Below the pieces are notes generated by a model. The model made no database searches and was not told the origin of the DNA. It saw only the letters and a list, made by a program, of their open reading frames with translations. From Paraburkholderia translucens (GTDB taxonomy: Bacteria; Pseudomonadota; Gammaproteobacteria; Burkholderiales; Burkholderiaceae), in contig NZ_JAJITC010000006.1 of the NCBI RefSeq assembly GCF_020881035.1, forward strand, positions 1-64,000: DNA of 64,000 nt, in the 5' to 3' direction. Below are positions 1-7,906 of the stretch, piece after piece; the stretch's first letter is position 1, and every line of letters begins with the position of its first letter. A program made the position numbers and the translations under genes.

Positions 1-2
1 AC

Positions 3-116
3 TCACAGGCCAAACTCAACGCCGTGGCACGAAGGCTGAACGAGCGCCCAAGGAAGACTCTGGATTATGAAACACCGGCAGAACGATTCCATCGAACTAT
101 TGCATCGACCGGTTGA
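3..116 (+). mobile_element. IS30-family transposase, C-terminal end only
   Basis: An open frame enters from the left edge and ends in TGA at 114-116. It encodes about 37 residues, including RRLNERPRKTLDYETPAERF, which is the typical C-terminus of IS30-family DDE transposases (the stretch just after the catalytic Glu). The catalytic residues lie outside the window, so activity cannot be judged. The bases after the stop should contain the IS right end, but I could not fix the terminal inverted repeat without the left end. Positions 117-362 show no convincing gene. The next gene is a broken ABC binding-protein gene on the opposite strand, consistent with a disturbed insertion site. Confidence 0.8.
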
Positions 117-362
117 ATCCGCCATCGGAAGCTGCCGCTGAGGTGTCACTCGACCCTATGACCGCAGAGGGTCGACTTATGCCTTCTGCCTATTCGCTGC
201 AATCAGCGATTGATCGAGGCCTGCGTCGGACCGGGGTCGGCCATGAGCCACCATTCACTCGGTGGCGCCGAAACCAGTCACTCGCCGCGAAATTGCTGAT
301 TGGTTCAAGGCGAAGTGAAGCTTAGAGCGACCTTGCTGTCCGCTGGACATATAGTCTTCCAG

Positions 363-1274
363 TTATTGCGCAATCGAAGTTGCCTGAGCAAGCAACTCTG
401 CTGGAACCGTCACCTCCAGTTTTTCCGCAGTCTGAAGATTTATATGCAGCTCGTGCGATAGAGCAGCCCGGATGGGCAATTCCCCCGGCTTTGCGCCTCG
501 AAATATCTTGTCGGCATGCCAAGCCATGCCTCGAGCCGCCGAAGCCAAACTCGTGCCGTAGCTGAACAGTCCTTGTGCGTCGACCATCGAGACAGGGAAT
601 ATCGACGGCAGTTTGCTTGCAACTGCCAAGTCGGATACCTACTTTCTACATGCTTGGTTGATCGGTTCCTCCAGTACAACGAGGGCCTGAGCGTTTTCCT
701 TTGCCATTGCCTCGAACGCCTTACCGTATTCCGGATTAGGCCCCTCAACACGAATCAGTTGCGGCTGAACAGTTAAACTTTGTGCTGCTTGGCAATTCGA
801 GTCGGACAGGCACAGCGAAACGCCCCTGTCACTCAGCATTGCGACCCGTTCGAGTCGGGGATTTAACGCCTTCAGGAATCCGAGTTGCGACACTGCCTGT
901 TGTGGATCGAAGGTGGTTACCCCCGTCACATTTCCCCCGGGATGCTCAAGGTCTGAGGCCAGCCCGTCACCGATAGGCTCTACGACAACGGCAAAGACAA
1001 TCGGGATGCTGGTAGTGACCGCTCGGACTGCGCGAACCGTTACCGCGCCAATCACGGCAATGAGGTCGGCTCCCAGGTCAACGATATCCGCCGCAAACTG
1101 CGGTAAACGCTGAAGTTGCCCTTGCGCCGCACGAAGCTCGAAAATAACGTTCTTTCCCTCGATCCACCCTTGGTCGGCTAACCCTGCTTTGAAGCCATCC
1201 ATAGGGTAGGCAGAGCCTGCGACTACAATGCCGATACGCATCATTTGCGGTACCTTTGCGTTGAGGTGGCCCAC
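363..1274 (-). pseudogene. ABC transporter substrate-binding protein (PF04392 type), interrupted by an in-frame amber codon
   Basis: The reading frame is about 303 codons long and matches the ABC_sub_bind family along its whole length. It starts with MMRIGIVVAG, then has the GWIEGKNV segment near residue 37, HPGGNVTGVT near the middle and a C-terminal part with MVDAQGLFSYGTSLASAAR and ADKIFRGAKPGELP. A single TAG at 639-641 interrupts it in the same frame, between CRK and VSDLAVASKLP; there is no shift. Starts at 1244 or 1241 are as likely as 1274. No signal peptide is visible, which is unusual for a periplasmic binding protein and suggests the 5' end is altered too. A readthrough product or sequencing error cannot be excluded. 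Confidence 0.75.
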
Positions 1275-1458
1275 TAGAGAATCCTAGTCACGCGGCTCCA
1301 ACTGCGCAACTTGCTCAATTTGGCCAGGGCGCCGCCGGTCGGCATCGATGCAATCTTTAACTGCGCTATTCGTTTCCGGTCGGCTAGGGCAATCTCAGCG
1401 CCAACGCAATGAGCGGCATCGCTGACTAAAGCCGATGCCGCCCACCTGCCGCGTTCTC

Positions 1459-2208
1459 TTAGACTTGTGCCATACCGCCATCGACGGTTAGTTCGATGCC
1501 AGAGATATAGCTGCTATCGTCGGATGCAAGGAACAGAGCCGGCTTGGCGATTTCTTCCGCGAGACCAATGCGGCCTAGTGGCACCTGCGAAGCCATGCCC
1601 GACTTGAAGCCTTCAATTTGTTCGTCGGTGAGGCCAGTCTTGCCGAAGATTGGTGTATCTATGGGACCCGGGCTGATCGCATTCACACGAATTTTGCGTG
1701 CCTTGAGATCCGTCGTCAACGTACGAGCCAACGAACGCACCGCAGCTTTTGTGGCCGAATAAACGCTGAACGCTTCCACACCCTTGGACGATGCAATCGA
1801 TGCGTTCAAAATGATCGACCCACCGTCTGGCACGAGCGGAAGGAGCTTCTGCACCGTGAAGTAGGTACCCTTCACATTGACGTTGAAGGTTTCATCGAAT
1901 TGCGCTTCCGTGACCTGATTGATCGGTGCGAGTGAGCCCAAACCTGCGTTCGCGAAGATGACATCCACGCGGCCGTATTTCGCTTTCACATGGTCGTGAA
2001 GTTTGTCCAGATCCGACAGCCTGGAGACATCGCCCAGCACGCCTTCCGCGTCAGAACCGATGCTTTCCACCGCTTCATCCAGCTCCTTCTGGCGGCGTCC
2101 CGTGATGATGACCTTCGCTCCTTCCTTAGCGAAGAGTTGGGCCGTTGCCAAGCCCATGCCGCTGTTTCCACCCGTGATTACGGCGATCTTTCCCAGTAGT
2201 TTCGTCAT
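1459..2208 (-). CDS. SDR family NAD(P)-dependent oxidoreductase
   Basis: A classical short-chain dehydrogenase of 249 residues. It has the Rossmann glycine motif TGGNSGMG at residues 12-19, the NAG motif near 90, the catalytic Ser in NASIASS, the YSATK catalytic Tyr/Lys pair, and the SPGPIDTP segment after it. The C-terminus GIELTVDGGMAQV is typical of the family. I chose the ATG at 2208 because GAGGA lies 7 bases upstream; an upstream in-frame start at 2253 would add 15 residues that do not look like SDR sequence. The gene stands alone between two relics. Close homologues are often annotated glucose or 3-oxoacyl reductases, but the substrate cannot be read from sequence. Confidence 0.92.
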   Translation of the reverse strand: MTKLLGKIAVITGGNSGMGLATAQLFAKEGAKVIITGRRQKELDEAVESIGSDAEGVLGDVSRLSDLDKLHDHVKAKYGRVDVIFANAGLGSLAPINQVTEAQFDETFNVNVKGTYFTVQKLLPLVPDGGSIILNASIASSKGVEAFSVYSATKAAVRSLARTLTTDLKARKIRVNAISPGPIDTPIFGKTGLTDEQIEGFKSGMASQVPLGRIGLAEEIAKPALFLASDDSSYISGIELTVDGGMAQV

Positions 2209-2398
2209 GTCAGTCCTCGATTGAATGTTTGACTGGAGCAGGCCTGTCCTCAAGCGCTGTTCAGTCGCTAAGGATTAGCGGCTCCCGTCACCGTTGACAT
2301 CGGTTGCGTGGGGTTTGGCAGACTATAGGCGCGGTGCATCGCGGGAGATAGTAGGTGGCGACGAATACACTCGTCGGCTCAAACGAATAATCAAAATG

Positions 2399-2668
2399 CT
2401 ATCGTTTTGAGGCTAGGGACCAAGCGCCGAATATGTTGACGACGGCCCAATGCGCGCGCTGCCTTATCACAACTTTGTCGTCGAGCGTCACATTTGATAG
2501 CTCGAGAGTGAGCTTGCCGCCGTCGGGCATGGCGCCGCGCGCACTCATTGCCCGATTCACGATCACGTTTGCCGGTTGATGCGGTTCGACGGTGGCATTG
2601 GACAGGCCGCCGGCAACGACCGACTCGATCGCAATCGTCTCGTCCAGCGCCCGTCGCAGAAGATCATC
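2399..2668 (-). pseudogene. Relic of a histidine kinase (dimerization/ATP-binding junction)
   Basis: About 89 codons on the minus strand read DDLLRRALDETIAIESVVAG, then NVIVNRAMSARGAMPDGGKL and TLELSNVTLDD, ending at TAG 2399-2401. This is the part of a PAS-type sensor kinase that runs from the helix before the N box through the N box (normally NALLNLAVNARDAMPDGGRL). The conserved Asn-box residues are partly changed (NLA to NRA, ARDAMP to ARGAMP). Neither the H box nor the G boxes are present and there is no start codon. It is a decayed fragment and very unlikely to be functional. Confidence 0.6.
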
Positions 2669-2680
2669 GGGGGCCCCCGA

Positions 2681-2708
2681 CTGGTCTCAGCGCGAGCGCT
2701 GAGACCAG
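2681..2708. repeat. Perfect 13-bp inverted repeat with 2-base loop
   Basis: CTGGTCTCAGCGC is followed by GA and then its exact reverse complement. It sits just beyond the upstream edge of the kinase relic. There is no T-run on either side, so it is not an obvious rho-independent terminator. It could be a mobile-element end or a recombination junction scar. Confidence 0.6.
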
Positions 2709-2939
2709 TGAAGGCGATGCTAGCCACCAATTGAAGTCGCGGGTTGGCGCCAAACCCTTGTGGTGTGCTGCGCTGGCCCGGTCGTCAGACCGACCGCACT
2801 AACGGCCGTTGCACGTTGGAAACGGCCATCGGCTAAGCGCTGCGCTGAATGACCGCTCCGGGTCGAGGGTGTTTGTTCACCAGCATCGTGATTCCTGTCG
2901 CGGAGCTGTTCGGCACGGCATGGTTCGTATGTGCAACGC

Positions 2940-3314
2940 TCAGTCGCTCCCAAATCCGATGGTGGAGAGCAGTGCCAGTTCGGCCTGCCGGGAGTCGAGC
3001 CGCGAATGTTGCACCACTATCGGCACGTCAGACTCGAACACACTAGCGTACTCGGTCCCGGTGGGAATCTGCTCGGGCTCTGTCAAATCGTTAAAGCGTA
3101 GATGCAAAGTCCGTCTTGCCGGTACGGTGACGTGATAAGGACCTGCGGGTTCGCGATCCTTGAACAGAATTGTTATCTGGATATGCGCTTCGCGTTCTCC
3201 TGCATTCAGAATGCAGGCTGCTTCATGGCTCGCGAGGTCCGGGCTGGCTCCAGTCGAGTACGGTGGCAAATAGCCCTCCGCGATCGCCCATCGTCTCTTA
3301 CCGATTTCCTGCAT
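2940..3314 (-). CDS. Sensory rhodopsin transducer (ASRT) family protein
   Basis: A 124-residue protein matching the Anabaena sensory rhodopsin transducer family (PF07100). It has RRWAIAEGYLPPYSTG near the N-terminus, ACILNAGEREAHIQITI, then GPYHVTVPARRTLHLRFNDL and VPIVVQHSRLDSRQAELALL near the end. Length and motif order are those of the complete family. The ATG at 3314 is preceded by GGAGG at a good distance; a longer frame to 3362 is less likely. In Anabaena the protein is a soluble tetramer that binds sensory rhodopsin, but most homologues occur in bacteria with no rhodopsin, and a ligand- or sugar-binding role has been proposed. No opsin is seen in this window. It lies about 170 bases downstream of the cytochrome oxidase operon on the same strand. 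Confidence 0.9.
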   Translation of the reverse strand: MQEIGKRRWAIAEGYLPPYSTGASPDLASHEAACILNAGEREAHIQITILFKDREPAGPYHVTVPARRTLHLRFNDLTEPEQIPTGTEYASVFESDVPIVVQHSRLDSRQAELALLSTIGFGSD

Positions 3315-3482
3315 GGACCACCTCCTGGATAGTTGCGTGCGTGGCACAAAGTTGTCCCGCAATGCCCATGCCAGAAGCGCTGCACTTTTGCGGCGAATGG
3401 CGAGGCCAATTGCCCGCTAACCATGCTGGGAAAAGCGCGGGTATATCACGGCACGCCCTTCTTCGCGCATGCTGCCGGTGTA

Positions 3483-4817
3483 TCACTGGTGAATTGCGGC
3501 GCGCAGCCGTTCGACCTCGCGATCGGAGACGGGGGCGGCATGATTGCCCCAGGCGTTGCGTACAAAACTGACCACCTGGGCGATTTCCGAACTGGTCAGT
3601 TGACCGTGGAATCCCGGCATCTTTTTCGGCTCAGGTCCTGTCTCAGTCGGCGGGCTTTTACTGCCTTCAATGACGATGCGCATCACGGATGTCGGATCTT
3701 CCGCCATTACGAGTGGATTCCCTGCAAGCGCGGCTACCTTGCCTGGCTGGCCGCGGCCGTCGGGCTGATGACAGCGTGCGCAAAAAGACAGATATATACC
3801 GGCGCCGGGTCGCTCTACCTCGCCTGTTTCAAGGCTGCGCAAAGTTTGTACGCGCGCGTGCGCGTCGTTGTCGAAACTGCCGTACGCCTCGCGCGGCGGC
3901 AGCGACTTGAGGTAGGCAGCGATAGCTTGCAGATCGGATTCAGTCATGTATTGAGTGCTATCGCCGACCACTGGCGCCATCGCGCCGAACGCGATAGCCC
4001 CTGAGCCGTGCCCCGTACGAAGGAAGGCAACAATATCCTGTGCAGACCAGCGACCCAGACCGCTCCCCGGGTCACCGGTCAGGTTGGGCGCAAGCCAATG
4101 GTCGATGACGCCGCTTGTCAGATACCAGGGCGACTTTTCGCTATAGCCAAGTTCGTTGTATGCCGGGCCGCGCGGCGTGTGACAGGCGCCGCAGTGCCCC
4201 AGACCTTGCACGAGGTAAGCACCCCGGTTCCATCGGGCGGTGTGCTTCGGTTCGGGGGTGAACTGTTCCCGGTTACCGAACGCGTAGGTCCAGAAAAGCA
4301 TGACCCAACGTTGATTGAAGGGAAAGGGCAAATGGGTCTCAGGCGCGCGTTTCGCTGCTGGCCTGACGCCATGCATGAGGTAGGCGTACAGTGCAGTTAC
4401 GTCATCATCGCTTATGTTCGCGAATGACGCGTAGGGCATCGCCGGATAAAGCCGCTTCCCGTCGCGGCGCTTGCCTAAGCGCAACGCATCGGAGAACTGC
4501 TTCAGCGTGTACTGTCCGATTCCGAAGGTGGGGTCGGGTGTAAGGTTGCTGGCGTATATCGGACCAAATGGAGAATTGACCGGCATGCCTCCGCCGAGCG
4601 GCGTATGGTCGGCCGCATCATGGCATGCACTGCAGTCACCTGCTTTCGCGAGGTATTCGCCACGCGCAATGAGGTTGACGTCATTGATGGCCGGCGACTG
4701 GGCGTTGACGTCAGCGGCAAGATGGTCCTCAGCGCTTCCGCTGCAACCACCGGCTGCCAGCGCGATCGCGAAGCCCAGCGCGACGGCGATCCCGTGAGAT
4801 ATCATCGGCGCGTTCAT
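3483..4817 (-). CDS. Triheme c-type cytochrome (alcohol/gluconate dehydrogenase cytochrome subunit type), lipoprotein
   Basis: A 444-residue protein with three heme-binding CXXCH motifs: CSACH (Cys62-His66), CGACH near residue 210 and CARCH near residue 350. The N-terminus is a short hydrophobic segment ending in a lipobox-like LAAGGC (Cys25), so the mature protein is probably lipid-anchored on the outer face of the inner membrane. Triheme architecture and length match the cytochrome subunit of membrane alcohol, aldehyde or gluconate dehydrogenases. No dehydrogenase catalytic subunit is nearby; instead the gene starts one base after the stop of the small membrane protein in the caa3 oxidase operon. 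I infer that it passes electrons from a periplasmic dehydrogenase or quinol to this oxidase. Confidence 0.9.
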   Translation of the reverse strand: MNAPMISHGIAVALGFAIALAAGGCSGSAEDHLAADVNAQSPAINDVNLIARGEYLAKAGDCSACHDAADHTPLGGGMPVNSPFGPIYASNLTPDPTFGIGQYTLKQFSDALRLGKRRDGKRLYPAMPYASFANISDDDVTALYAYLMHGVRPAAKRAPETHLPFPFNQRWVMLFWTYAFGNREQFTPEPKHTARWNRGAYLVQGLGHCGACHTPRGPAYNELGYSEKSPWYLTSGVIDHWLAPNLTGDPGSGLGRWSAQDIVAFLRTGHGSGAIAFGAMAPVVGDSTQYMTESDLQAIAAYLKSLPPREAYGSFDNDAHARVQTLRSLETGEVERPGAGIYLSFCARCHQPDGRGQPGKVAALAGNPLVMAEDPTSVMRIVIEGSKSPPTETGPEPKKMPGFHGQLTSSEIAQVVSFVRNAWGNHAAPVSDREVERLRAAIHQ

Positions 4818-4818
4818 A

Positions 4819-5295
4819 TCAATGCCATCGGCTGCAAGAGACGAGAAAAATTTCTGCGAGGACCGTGAATATCAGTCCTACCGCGAATCCGCAGCCGATC
4901 ATGGCGCTACACATGGCAATAAAGCGCTTCCGGCCGATCTCCTCCTGATCGCGAGGCGGCTGCCTCGGCGGGCCGCCGTTCTCCTGTCGATCCTTGATCC
5001 GTTGCTCTCTGGCGTCCAGCAACACGAACCCATAAGCGGCCAGCGCCGCGCACGCAGCGGAAATCAGGAAGGCCACTGCCGATGTCCCGTACAGCCACAA
5101 ATGCATATGAGAAACACCGGGGGACGGCAGGGGCGTCGTGGTTGCATCGCAGGTCTGGGCGGACACGGCCTCGGAAACGATGACCTGCAGCAGCCACGCG
5201 CCCGGCGAAACGAAGAAACCGGCGCCGGCGAAGATCCACAGGCGGCGCTTCTCCGCACGCGATAGGCGCCCCTGGCTGGAGACCGGGCTTTGCAT
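4819..5295 (-). CDS. Small three-helix membrane protein of the cytochrome oxidase operon
   Basis: The ATG at 5295 overlaps the TGA of the subunit I+III gene by one base (TGATG), which fixes the start. The 158-residue product has hydrophobic segments at about residues 23-45, 68-95 and 130-153, with a charged, Gln/Arg-rich cytoplasmic-looking loop (REQRIKDRQENGG) between the second and third. I do not recognise a named family. Similar small membrane proteins are common in caa3-type clusters, so an assembly or accessory role is inferred from translational coupling only. A longer frame reaching 5613 lies inside the oxidase gene and is not supported. Confidence 0.75.
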   Translation of the reverse strand: MQSPVSSQGRLSRAEKRRLWIFAGAGFFVSPGAWLLQVIVSEAVSAQTCDATTTPLPSPGVSHMHLWLYGTSAVAFLISAACAALAAYGFVLLDAREQRIKDRQENGGPPRQPPRDQEEIGRKRFIAMCSAMIGCGFAVGLIFTVLAEIFLVSCSRWH

Positions 5296-7895
5296 CACTG
5301 GCCCCTCATCCAGAACGGCGTCGCGTAAAGCGACGTGAAGATGAATAGCCACACAACGTCGACGAAGTGCCAGTAGATCCCGCCAATTCGCAGCGGCGCA
5401 CTGCGCTGCTCGTCGAAATACCCGAGTGCAATCCATGTGGCTAGCAACCCGAGAATGACCAGTCCAACAAGAACGTGCGCCATGTGGAAACCGGTGATGG
5501 TGAAGTAAAGCGAGCCATACAGGTGTGCCGTCAATCCGTAAGGATGGTCGTGCCACTCCTTGAGTTGTATTCCGACGAACAGGAACCCCAGGACGATCGC
5601 GACCAGCATCCATACGAAGGAGAGCGATCTTCTGCTTTTCTTCAATGTCCGTTCAGAGAACCACGCAAAAACACTACTGAGTATCAGAACGCTCGTGCTC
5701 AGGGCACCCACGCCGATTTTTGGCATACCTTCGGGCGGCCACGCCAGTTGCGTCTGCGACTGCGAGTAAAAATAGCTAAAAAGCAGATAGCCGAAGAGAC
5801 TCGCCTCTGTCGCCACCAGCGCAAGCACCCCCCACCACCCTCCCGAGTGCTCGCCTGCGCTGCCCACAGGAAGCGCCTCGCCGTTCAATGCGGTTCGCTT
5901 CGGCCCCATCTGTTCCGGAGTTGGGGGCTCCCTCTGCGCGAGCGACCGGCGCGGCCACAACCACGCGATCAAGGTAACGCCACAACCGACCAACGCGATG
6001 ACGGTTCCTGCAGCAAAATGCAACAACATCGTCAGGAACGCTAGCGCGGCGAACAGGCCGAGGAAAAATGGCGACCAGGCGTCTTCAGGCATCTTGAGAA
6101 TCACATCGGGCTTGCCGCTGAATGGCTGCACGCCAAGCGCCTCTCTGCCGTCGTGCAGAAGATATCCTTCCTCCAGACTCGAGCGCCGCCCCGTGGGCTG
6201 CAAACGATCCTCCCACATGGGATGGCGTGACTGCACGATAGGTAAGACCGCAAAATTGTAGGGCGGCGGAGGCGATGCCACCGACCATTCCAGCCCCGGT
6301 GCGTCCCACGGATTGGGCGGCGATTTCTTCCCGCGTCGTGCTGAAAGCAGTGCATTGATCACGAAAAGCACAATACCGACGCCGAGCACGAACGAGCCAA
6401 TGGTCGTGATGAGATTCGATGTGTCCCATCCCATCCCGTCAGGGTAGGTGTACACGCGTCTAGGCATCCCCAGCAGGCCGGAGATGTGCATCGGGAAAAA
6501 TCCGAGATTGAAACCGACAAAAACTATCCAGAACGCAATCTTGCCGAGACGCTCGTTCATGAGACGACCCGTGAACTTGGGGAACCAGTAGGTGATGCCC
6601 CCGAGTACCGGGAAGACGTTTATGCCGAGCAGTACGTAATGAAGGTGCGCAACGATGAAGTAAGTCTCGTTGAGTTGCCAGTCGAGCGGCACAGCCGCAG
6701 TCATGACGCCTGATACGCCGCCTACCACGAACATCAGCACGAAACTGGCAAAGTAAAGAAACGGGACGGCGAAGACCGGGCATCCGGTCCAGATCGTCGC
6801 GATCCACGCAAAAACGGCCACCGCACTGGGAATCGAGATCAGCACGCTCGCCGCGCCGAAGAACGCGAGTGCGAGCGGCGCGATGCCCGTGGCGAACATG
6901 TGATGGATCCAGACCTCGAAGCCAATGATCATGGTTGCGACCGTGGACATCGCCACCGCAGCATAGGCGACGAGCGGACGCCTGCAGAACGTTGGCAGTC
7001 CGTCGGACACGATGCCCATCGCCGGAAGCGCAACCACGTAGACCCAGGGGTGCGCAAACATCCAGAAAAGATGCTGCCATAAGAGCGGGCGGCCATCGGA
7101 CGAAACATCAAAGAAGTGCGTGCCGACATTGCGGTCCATCCATAGCAGAAAGAATGCAAGGCTGACCGATGGAACAGCAAACAGGTTGGCGAACGAGACG
7201 GTCAGCGTTCCCCAGACAATGATCGGCAGCCGGTCGATCGACATGCCAACGGCGCGCATCCGAAAGAGCGTCACGACGAAGTTGATCGCCCCCACTGTCG
7301 TGGATATACCAAGCAACACCATGCCGAGAGCATAGACATCGATGTTGGGACCGCGGTTGTACTGGAGTGACGAGAATGGCACATAGTTGAACCAACCCGC
7401 GTTGGGCGCTTCTCCAAATGGGAAACTGCAATAGAGAAACAGGCCAGCGAAAAGAAACACCCAGTACGACAGCGCGTTCAGACGCGGAAACGCCATGTCG
7501 CGCGAACCAAGCATGAGTGGCCAGAGATAGTTGGCAAAGCCGCTCAATACGGGCAGCGCATAGAGAAAGATCATCGTCACGCCGTGCATCGTGAACAGTT
7601 GCGCGTACTGCTCGGGAGAAAGCAACGTCTCGTTGGGCTGTGCAAGTTGCAGGCGCATCAGCAGAGCCTCGACCCCGCCGATCAGAAGAAATCCGAACGC
7701 AGTGACGATGTAGCGCAAGCCGATTTTCTTGTGATCCACCGTCGTAAAGAAGCCGCGCCACCCCGGCTCTCCTTCCCATATCTCGCGCAGCCGTTTTTCC
7801 GCATCCGAACCTTGCGGCACCCGACCACGTTCAGGCTCGCGCCGGAATGCCGACCGTTTGGCCTGTACCAAGCTGCGACCACTCGTCGTGGACAT
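5295..7895 (-). CDS. Cytochrome c oxidase subunit I+III fusion (caa3-type)
   Basis: An 866-residue fusion. Residues about 45-560 are heme-copper oxidase subunit I; residues about 655-866 are subunit III, with GGWWGVLALVATEASLFGY and the C-terminal GGIYWHFVDVVWLFIF. Metal ligands are present: the heme a His in FTMHGVTM, the CuB His in AHPWVY, the His pair in WIHHMF, and both His in IVAHLHYV. The DMAFPRLN segment is also there. Unusually, the canonical GHPEVY reads AHPWVY, so the D-channel Glu is Trp, and the canonical PTGIK reads PSAVA, so the K-channel Lys is missing. The ATG follows AAGGAAG. It should reduce oxygen to water using cytochrome c electrons; how far it pumps protons is open. Confidence 0.93.
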   Translation of the reverse strand: MSTTSGRSLVQAKRSAFRREPERGRVPQGSDAEKRLREIWEGEPGWRGFFTTVDHKKIGLRYIVTAFGFLLIGGVEALLMRLQLAQPNETLLSPEQYAQLFTMHGVTMIFLYALPVLSGFANYLWPLMLGSRDMAFPRLNALSYWVFLFAGLFLYCSFPFGEAPNAGWFNYVPFSSLQYNRGPNIDVYALGMVLLGISTTVGAINFVVTLFRMRAVGMSIDRLPIIVWGTLTVSFANLFAVPSVSLAFFLLWMDRNVGTHFFDVSSDGRPLLWQHLFWMFAHPWVYVVALPAMGIVSDGLPTFCRRPLVAYAAVAMSTVATMIIGFEVWIHHMFATGIAPLALAFFGAASVLISIPSAVAVFAWIATIWTGCPVFAVPFLYFASFVLMFVVGGVSGVMTAAVPLDWQLNETYFIVAHLHYVLLGINVFPVLGGITYWFPKFTGRLMNERLGKIAFWIVFVGFNLGFFPMHISGLLGMPRRVYTYPDGMGWDTSNLITTIGSFVLGVGIVLFVINALLSARRGKKSPPNPWDAPGLEWSVASPPPPYNFAVLPIVQSRHPMWEDRLQPTGRRSSLEEGYLLHDGREALGVQPFSGKPDVILKMPEDAWSPFFLGLFAALAFLTMLLHFAAGTVIALVGCGVTLIAWLWPRRSLAQREPPTPEQMGPKRTALNGEALPVGSAGEHSGGWWGVLALVATEASLFGYLLFSYFYSQSQTQLAWPPEGMPKIGVGALSTSVLILSSVFAWFSERTLKKSRRSLSFVWMLVAIVLGFLFVGIQLKEWHDHPYGLTAHLYGSLYFTITGFHMAHVLVGLVILGLLATWIALGYFDEQRSAPLRIGGIYWHFVDVVWLFIFTSLYATPFWMRGQ

Positions 7896-7906
7896 CGTTG
7901 TCTTCC

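Noticed and set aside
2548..2802. Plus-strand 84-codon frame
   Set aside because: Antisense to the histidine kinase relic, with no motif.
4819..5613. Longer version of the small membrane protein
   Set aside because: The first 106 residues fall inside the oxidase gene and lack its character; TGATG coupling fixes the start at 5295.
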